From contig CAUWAG010000020.1 of the NCBI GenBank assembly GCA_963556695.1, positions 2,294,001 to 2,358,000 of the forward strand: a DNA stretch of 64,000 nucleotides, read 5' to 3'. The notes beneath the pieces are model-generated. The model saw only the letters and a program-made list of their open reading frames with translations, was not told where the DNA came from and did no database searches. Made by a program: the position numbers and the translations under genes. The DNA is from Anthostomella pinea. Taxonomy: Eukaryota; Ascomycota; Sordariomycetes; Xylariales; Xylariaceae. Below are positions 57,824 to 64,000 of this stretch, piece by piece. Each line of letters begins with the position of its first letter. Position 1 is the stretch's first letter.

Positions 57824-60048
57824 CCATGCCCCACCCCCTAACGGGACACACCCCCCACCGGGACAGCCAAACCCCACCATCACCACCAAAATACCCCCTT
57901 ACTCACTTACACGAAATTGAGGCTGTAGATGCCCAAAGAAATCAACAAAATTATCATTCTGTGGTGTTGAGGCTCCTCAATCCACGTATCTAGCTGGCGC
58001 CCTAATTGACCGACCGCTTCTCGTCACCTGGGGCTCTGCAACAGGGGCTTCTTCACCCTCCTCAGCCTCCTCAACCTCTTCCTCCTCCTCACCCTTATCT
58101 TCAATAACCTCTGGCTCTGCTTCTGACTCTGAAGACTCTATAACCACGGCCCTTAACGGGTCACCCCTCTGGGCCAATATCTTGGTCATATTCATGAACT
58201 TCCGGTTCGGATTTGGGACCTTCTTCCTCTTCTTGGGCCGTAGCCACTCTAGTTCAGCCTCCAGGGCCTTGATCTTATGATCTTTTAGGGCCAGCTCCGT
58301 TTCCTGGTTCTCGAAGGCGTGGGAGATCTTCCTGAATTTCAGCCGAGTGGCTGGGGAGCGGTTCTTTGCGAAATCTATGATCTGTCGGCTTGTGATAGGG
58401 GTCCGCTGGTCTTCTGGCTCCGAGTCTTCAACTTCCTCTGGCTCCGGGGTCTTTCTTTTATCCTCCTGGATTTCCGGGTGTTTCAAACACTTCTTGCGGC
58501 TAACTGGGTAGCACCCCGTCACTCGGAAGCCCAAGAGGATATTTAGCTTAGAAAAAGCCTTGTCCCTAGCCTGAGAATAACAGCGGATAAAGTTGATCTT
58601 ATCCACGGGCGAGGCATCTATGAGAGAATTTAACTGCGAAAGAAATCTCTGGTAGTAGGCTTTGAGCGCGTTATATGGTCCGTTATCTAGTGGTTGCATG
58701 CCGTGGCTAGTATGGGCTGGGAAAAAACAAAGCAAGATGTTGGCAAAATAACACCGCAACATGAACTCGTCCTGTTAGTTATACAGTTAGTTAACTGATT
58801 AAACAACCCCTGAAAAATAAATAACGTACGGAAGTATGGCTACCATGGCCATCTAGTATCAAAAGGATCGGCTCTGCCTGGTCTTCCCCTCGTACAGCAT
58901 CCACCTGGGGTAGGAAAACGTGGTCTAACCATAGGCACGCAATCTCGTTACTGGTCCAGCCGTTATCTGACGTTATGTAGTACCAACCCGCGATTTTGCA
59001 GAATTCTTCGATGAACCATTGGGCCTGGAGATCTTTTCCTTTGAAAATTATGCCTGGTTTGAGAACTTTTCCCGTGGCTGAGATGGCTTCGATAAAGGAG
59101 GTCCAGCCACGCCCCTAGGGACTCTTTAGGAAGGCTTTCATAGTCTCAGAACTTCCTAAGACTAGGGAATCGATGCCTATAGGGGTTAGCTAATTAACTG
59201 ACAGGATAGGGGTAAATAGGGGGTTAAAAGACTAACCAAAACCCGACATGATGCCGCCCTTATCGACATTGTACGTATTTTCTGGCTTCACCCATTGATA
59301 ATCCCCCAATATGTCAAAGAACCAGTTGACAGACTTAGGGATGAACCACTTAAACCGAGCGGATTCTATCCGCTTACCGATTTTAGTCTGGATGGTAAGG
59401 TTACGGCGTTTATAGCCCTCCATATAATTCGGGCCTAGTGGTACGAAATCCCCCCCCCTTTTTCAGTAGTTGTACAATAATCTCCCGCACGGCTGTGTGA
59501 GAAGGGGCAAGCCCTAGGGACTCCTGGCGCAATATCCATTGAGCCACCTTACTCTCTTGTTGAGGGGAGAGTCTTTGCTTGCTAACCTGGGCCTCGGCTC
59601 GGGTGACTCTGCCATTGATGCGTGCTGACAGCGTTTGCTTAGGGATGCCGTGTTTTTGGGCGGCTTTTCTCACAGACATGCCGTTATCTGTCACATCTAG
59701 CCAGGCATCCGCCATATTATCTTCAGTGTACGTGGGCGGAGGCATCGTGGCTGGCTTCACGATGCTGTGGTGGCATAAGGGTCAGGGGCTCAGAGAGAGA
59801 ATTCTACAGCAAATTTGCATTTAGGGGCGGGGCACAGAGGCTCCTAATCACTGATGCTGATGGCTGAAATTTCACTAATCTACATCCGGCTAAATACCAA
59901 GAAAAGGGCTATCTAACCATCTAAAGAGCGTATAGATAGCCTCAAAGGGGGCTGTAATCCGTGTAAGTGAGGTAGGGGACTTTTGGTGGTGGTTGTGGGG
60001 TTTGGCTGTCCCGGTGGGGGGTGTGTCCCGTTAGGGGGTGGGGGATGG
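57824..60048 (-). mobile_element. pogo/Fot1-like DNA transposon with long TIRs
   Basis: The element is 2225 bp, flanked by TA duplications (57822-57823 and 60049-60050). Terminal inverted repeats of about 88 bp (57824-57911 and 59961-60048) start CCATGCCCCACCCCC on the left and CCATCCCCCACCCCC on the right (reverse strand), with few mismatches over their length. It encodes a CENP-B-type transposase on the minus strand. Size, TA target and protein place it in the pogo/Fot1 group of the Tc1/mariner superfamily. Confidence 0.95.
57977..59760 (-). pseudogene. pogo-like transposase (HTH-psq, CENP-B, DDE), broken
   Basis: The N-terminus (59760-59455) has a psq helix-turn-helix (MSVRKAAQKHGIPKQTLSARI) followed by a CENP-B-type domain (QQESKVAQWILRQ). 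The DDE region (59423-58790) contains NTYNVDKGG, where relatives have Asp-Glu, then a segment with ILDGHGSH, and the third part (58762-57977) starts with FPAHTSHGMQPLDNGPY. It ends in a Glu-rich acidic stretch and the Arg-rich tail. Frame breaks and stops occur near 59430, 59115 and 58790. The protein is therefore probably inactive, so later movement would need a transposase in trans. Confidence 0.85.
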
Positions 60049-62181
60049 TATACGATCAATGACTCTACTCTGAAGGCCCAAGTCCACGTGGCGGCCCAGA
60101 CCGCGCTCGACCTGCAAACAGACGACGGCTGGATCGGCCCCGAGGATCACCTTCGACACCCAGGGACTTTTGGGGTCGCTGTCCCTTTTTTCTTGGCCTC
60201 ATACAGCTTGCCGAGGCCGATGCTACGTGGACGACAAAGGTCGTAGACAGTCTCCGGAAGTTTATGCGTCTTGCCAATGAGATGCTACACAACAATGGCC
60301 ATGGATACACTGGCTGCAACAATGCGCAGGAATGTAGCTGGGGTCAAGTTCGGGTTGCCGATTTCATGATCACTATGCAGTGGATGTTGGAGAACCACCC
60401 ATCCGACGAAGATCAGATACTCTGGGCCAGCATGGCGATGCTACAAGATCTGAGCCAATTCAAATGGGAGGAGTGGTACGAGGATGGCGTCTACCAGAAG
60501 ATTGTTACGGAACCATCGCCCGATAACCCAATGTTTCCGTTCCTACATGGTGTCAATGTCGGACAAGGTAGGCGTTACCTATAATCACGTTACAGGCACC
60601 ACAATCGGCGAACCTACGGCTAACGGACATTACAAGACTCAAATCATCCGCAGTCCTGCACCGGTTTATGCACAATGACACCTTGCTCCAGAGCGCCAAA
60701 AATGCCGTCGAAGGGACCTTCAAGTATTATGGATCACCGTCAGGCTCGGTCTTGGCAGACGAGATCATGCGCGACAACAAGCCCTGGATGGGAAGTGAGC
60801 TGTGCACCGCAGTAGAGACAGGTTTCTCCCTGTCGTACCTCTACCAAGCTACTGGTGAAAACTTATATGCCGACATGGCTGAGCGAACTTACTTCAACGC
60901 CTTGCCGGTTCAGACGTCCGGCGATTCGTGGGGGCACCAGGTGTGTATAGCAACTCCTTTTTCTCGAGATTAATGCGCCGAGTCCTTATGCCTCTTCCGC
61001 TGTTATGCTTTGGGATCATCTGGGTTAAAAGACGGACGTTAACATGCGCGCAAGTACATGGACCAACCAAACCAACCGTTCGCGACCTATGACCACCGGT
61101 GGGCAGATGCCAAGCTCTTCACGACAGCGAACTCGGGGATGGCGACCGTCTGGTACGTATAAGAACAAGTTACCTTAGAATCCTCTGTCCTTGTTTCTTG
61201 ATATCCCCAGCTAACATTTCGGCAGTAAGTAAAGCCTGCTTAGCCCACCTGGTTTTCATTGCTTGGTGTTTTCCCGGATCTTAGGATACAGGTACTGACA
61301 GAACATCTCCTTGTACACTAGACGGTCTCGAGCCAGTGTACCCCTGCTGCACGGTTAACTTCCCCCAAGGCCTCCCCAAATCCCTCACCCGCAGCTGGGC
61401 CACCGCGGGCAGCGATGGCATTGCCCACATGCTACTTGGCCCATCTCGAGTGACCACGAACATCGACGGCAAAGCGGTGACGATTCACTCCGTGACAAAC
61501 TACCCATTTCACCACACGCTAAACTACGACATCCAAGCGGATGTCGGGTTCGTCCTCCACGTACGAATCCCCCAATGGCACATCCAGGCGGACTCGACCG
61601 TGCGCATCAACGACGGCGCCCCGAATCCCCTGCACTCCGACCCCTTTACCGGAATGCACCAAATCCCCATCCAGCCCGGCCGCACCCAGATCAACATCAC
61701 CATCGGCGCCGAGCCGCGCGTGGAATGGCGCAAGCCCACCGCCGTCTCGGTATACATCGGCAACCTGCTCTACGCCCTCGACGTCGGGTCGACTAACAGT
61801 ACCACGCAGCCGCACCCATACGGCACCGCCGGCGGCCCCGGCATGAACTACCTGCCCTTCCCACAGGCGCGCGACTTCTACTACGCCAACACGATGGCGT
61901 GGAACGTGGCCATCGACCCGGCCACGCTGGTGTACCGCGGCCTCGACCCACCCGACCTCGTCCTCGACGACCTCGTGTTTTCGTACTATGGCGCCGTGAC
62001 GAGCATCGAGGTGCAGGGCTGCGAGATCGAGTGGCCGCTGCTGGCAGGACTGACCCCAGGTGAGGTGCCGGAGAGCCCGAAGTGCACGTCGGAGAGGAGG
62101 ACGTTTGTGTTGAAGCCGTATGGGGCGCTGAAGGTGCATATGTCGGAGTTGCCTATTGTGCATTTTGGTGCAGGGGCTTGA

Positions 62182-63024
62182 ACTGCGTGATCTAACTTGG
62201 GCCGTTGAGCGGTTGATGTATGTAGGCATGTATCTTGGAGCACGCACAGGGTCGTGGGTATTGCTCGTGGTGGACTCTCTCTTGGGTCAATCGTACCGCA
62301 TGTTGTTTCATGAGATTGCATAAACGCATGCTACGAAGCAGTAGAATCACTTGATGTTGTACATCATTCTCTGACGCCCTCGCATTCGTGCCGATTTAGC
62401 TAGCCCTTCCCCTTCCCTTCTCAGGGTTGGGCATCTTCCACAGCTACTTCTAGAGTATTCGGGTTCACTCTCACCCCAAGTCAGTAGTCGAGCATGTAAA
62501 TACATGCTGATGACATCAGGGGCAGCTTGTCGATGTCACGCATGCAGGTAGCCCCTTGGGGCCAGTCGACGTGGTGTTCGGTTTCACCGGACCATTGCGT
62601 AGAATCAGGCGGCAGCGAAACACGTGTCATGCGGTACGTGGGACCAACCTGCTGTTTGACAAGTCGGACAACCGTGGACGGAAACCAGAGCGTTACACTG
62701 CACTGAAGGCCGCGGAACCGCCGATTTGAGCATCGTGCCTGTCAAACACTGCGGATATAACGACTAAGATCGTGTACGTTAGGTCATCGATGAGAAGGCG
62801 AGTGACACGCCCATGAATGATCTCAGCAGGTCCAGTCAATGCTGCGTCGAAATCTTCAAAAGTGCATTTCTATATGGGTATATGTGTTGCTGTCTAGCAT
62901 GACCCTCGTTTCCTGTGGCCATGCGCCCTAATTGAATGAATGAGAAAAACCTGACGGAACTCTCGCTTACAGCCGAGCGAGTTCCAGCTCCACGGCCATA
63001 CTGAAACCATAGCGATGAATGATA
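62182..63024. other. Intergenic region
   Basis: About 840 bases between the GH127 stop and the sugar transporter stop, which converge. No feature is supported. Confidence 0.55.
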
Positions 63025-64000
63025 TCAGACTCGTATGCCCGATTGTGAGACCTTGGGCTCGTCATGTTCGAGGACGGATCGCCTCCTGAGGTCCGCAGTA
63101 GCCTCCTCGATATCGCGACCCTGGGCTGCAGCGAACTTTGCCGGACGGCGCCTCGAAGTCGAGTCCGGGTCGTTGATCACGATTAGGGGCGGGTTGTCGC
63201 GGTAGTACGCATCGAGATCCTCTGTGTGTATGTTAGCCAGTTGTCCTTAGAGCCAAGGGACCTGGTTCTAGAATGAGATTGAAGAGGGTGTGACTTACCG
63301 AGTGTGCGACCGCTGGTCTCTGGGTAGAATAACCAGAGAATTGGTAAGAAGGCCGCGTTAGTGACGGTCCAGACGATGTAGAACTTCCAGCCCAGGGTCT
63401 GAAGACCGATGGGGGCCACTTCCACGACGACGAAGTTGGTTACTGTCACGAATGGTGTCAGTAAATCTGGTTGTTGAGAGCTAAGGTCTTCGAGAGAGCA
63501 CGGGAGAGTGTATTCGCGAAGTGCTGAGAGCCGAAGAGACAAGTTGGACTCGCAGTGGCAGAGGACTTGGGGGAGGAAAGCGAGAAGGTACTTACACCAG
63601 TCCGTCATGGTTGCCACAGCGGTAGCCTTAGTTCTCATCGGCAGACTATGGCAAGGTTAGCGGCCCATACTGGATACGAGGGCTCGACAAGTTGCAGGGT
63701 ACGTACCTGTTAATCTCAGTCGGATACAACCACGGTATGCCTAACATTCCAAGCCCGAAACCCATATAGTAGATGAAGAACCAGACCACAGAAGCTTTGG
63801 CAACTTCATCCTGGTAAGGGTATCCAGGCTTCTCGGTGTAGTACAGAAGTACTGTCATCAGCAAGAAGCAGAAAAACTGGATCGCGGTCGAGATTATCAT
63901 CATGATGCGGCGACCGAATCTTTCCACAAGAGGTGCGGCGGCAAGTGAAGCAAACAAGTATGCGACTGACGCGCAAGCGGCAATGAGGCGTGCCATGCTA
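63025..64000 (-). CDS. MFS sugar transporter, C-terminal part (truncated by the window edge)
   Basis: Five exons are visible on the minus strand: from the edge to 63707, 63645-63596, 63442-63299 and 63221-63025, with phases consistent throughout; the 5' part lies beyond 64000. The protein shows RFGRRIMM after a helix, GMLGIPWLYPTEIN, MRTKATAVATMTDW, NFVVVEVAPIGLQTLGWKFYIVW, and LFYPETSGRTLEDLD, which are sugar-porter family motifs (PESPR-like and PETKGR-like). It ends in a hydrophilic tail (DEPKVSQSGIRV). The family imports hexoses, pentoses or oligosaccharides at the plasma membrane. Neighbouring the arabinofuranosidase-type gene, a pentose or plant-sugar substrate is plausible but unproven. 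Confidence 0.9.

Larger units (their letters stand above)
57415..62181 (+). pseudogene. Secreted GH127/DUF1680-type glycosidase gene, interrupted by a transposon
   Basis: A signal peptide (MLFQCMPWKAAILFTIALASG) starts the gene, then [37 protein letters not shown] up to 57823. There a 2.2-kb element intervenes. The protein resumes at 60049 (TINDSTLKAQVH, DDGWIGPED) and continues through PFFLGLIQLAEAD, HGVNVGQG, HNDTLLQSAKNAV, GSELCTAVE, DQPNQPF, LEPVYPCCTVNFPQGLP to a stop at 62179-62181. The ELC and paired CC motifs match the Glu/Cys zinc site of GH127 beta-L-arabinofuranosidases, which release arabinose from plant polymers. Removing the element with one TA keeps the frame. A separate frame change lies between GPED and TPRDFWGRCPFF (about 60140-60165), and splicing near 60570-60650 is out of phase, so the locus has several lesions. 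The exon-1 splice is uncertain. Confidence 0.88.

Overview
The window looks like nuclear DNA of a filamentous ascomycete, probably a eurotiomycete mould (inference; no rRNA or other marker is present). Genes are split by short introns, mostly 49-110 nt, with GT...AG ends and CTNAC/CTAAY-type branch sites. The product families are typical of moulds: WSC-glyoxal oxidase, P450, fungal rhodopsin-domain protein, LaeA-like methyltransferase, DHA1 transporter and GH127 hydrolase. Ty1/copia, Tad-like LINE and pogo/Fot1-like elements are present. I see no CRISPR array, operon or recognisable tRNA.

Layout. 0-4.8 kb: no intact gene; old duplications and microsatellites. 4.8-7.4 kb (-): six-exon secreted glyoxal oxidase with two WSC domains. 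7.4-14.5 kb: gene-poor, with a MITE candidate and decayed coding fragments. 14.5-17.6 kb: TRAPPC12-like trafficking subunit (+) and a nucleotidyltransferase-like protein (-). 17.6-27.4 kb: gene graveyard with a helicase-like scrap, a 5'-truncated LINE flanked by a perfect 14-bp target duplication, an RRM-protein fragment, and about ten copies of a G/C-rich unit that punctuate unrelated coding-like scraps. 27.4-37.3 kb: small coiled-coil gene, intact P450, rhodopsin-domain membrane protein, frameshifted LaeA-like methyltransferase and intact DHA1 transporter. 38.7-44.4 kb: degenerate copia element with a nested LINE. 45.1-52.0 kb: small membrane protein, F-box protein, O-methyltransferase with one nonsense codon, and zinc alcohol dehydrogenase. 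52-57.4 kb: mostly empty, with one decayed secreted-protein gene. 57.4-62.2 kb: GH127-type gene interrupted by a 2.2-kb pogo-like transposon. 63.0 kb to the edge: 3' part of a sugar transporter.

Together the intact genes look like accessory and secondary-metabolism or plant-polymer genes beside a few housekeeping ones. The P450, methyltransferases, transporter and dehydrogenase resemble tailoring genes, but no PKS, NRPS or terpene synthase is visible. At least three functions (methyltransferase, O-methyltransferase, GH127) carry clear lesions, so this is a region in decay. The most unusual feature is the 23.3-26.1 kb patchwork of gene scraps separated by repeat units.

All exon boundaries were read by eye from splice motifs and reading phase. 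No database search was run.
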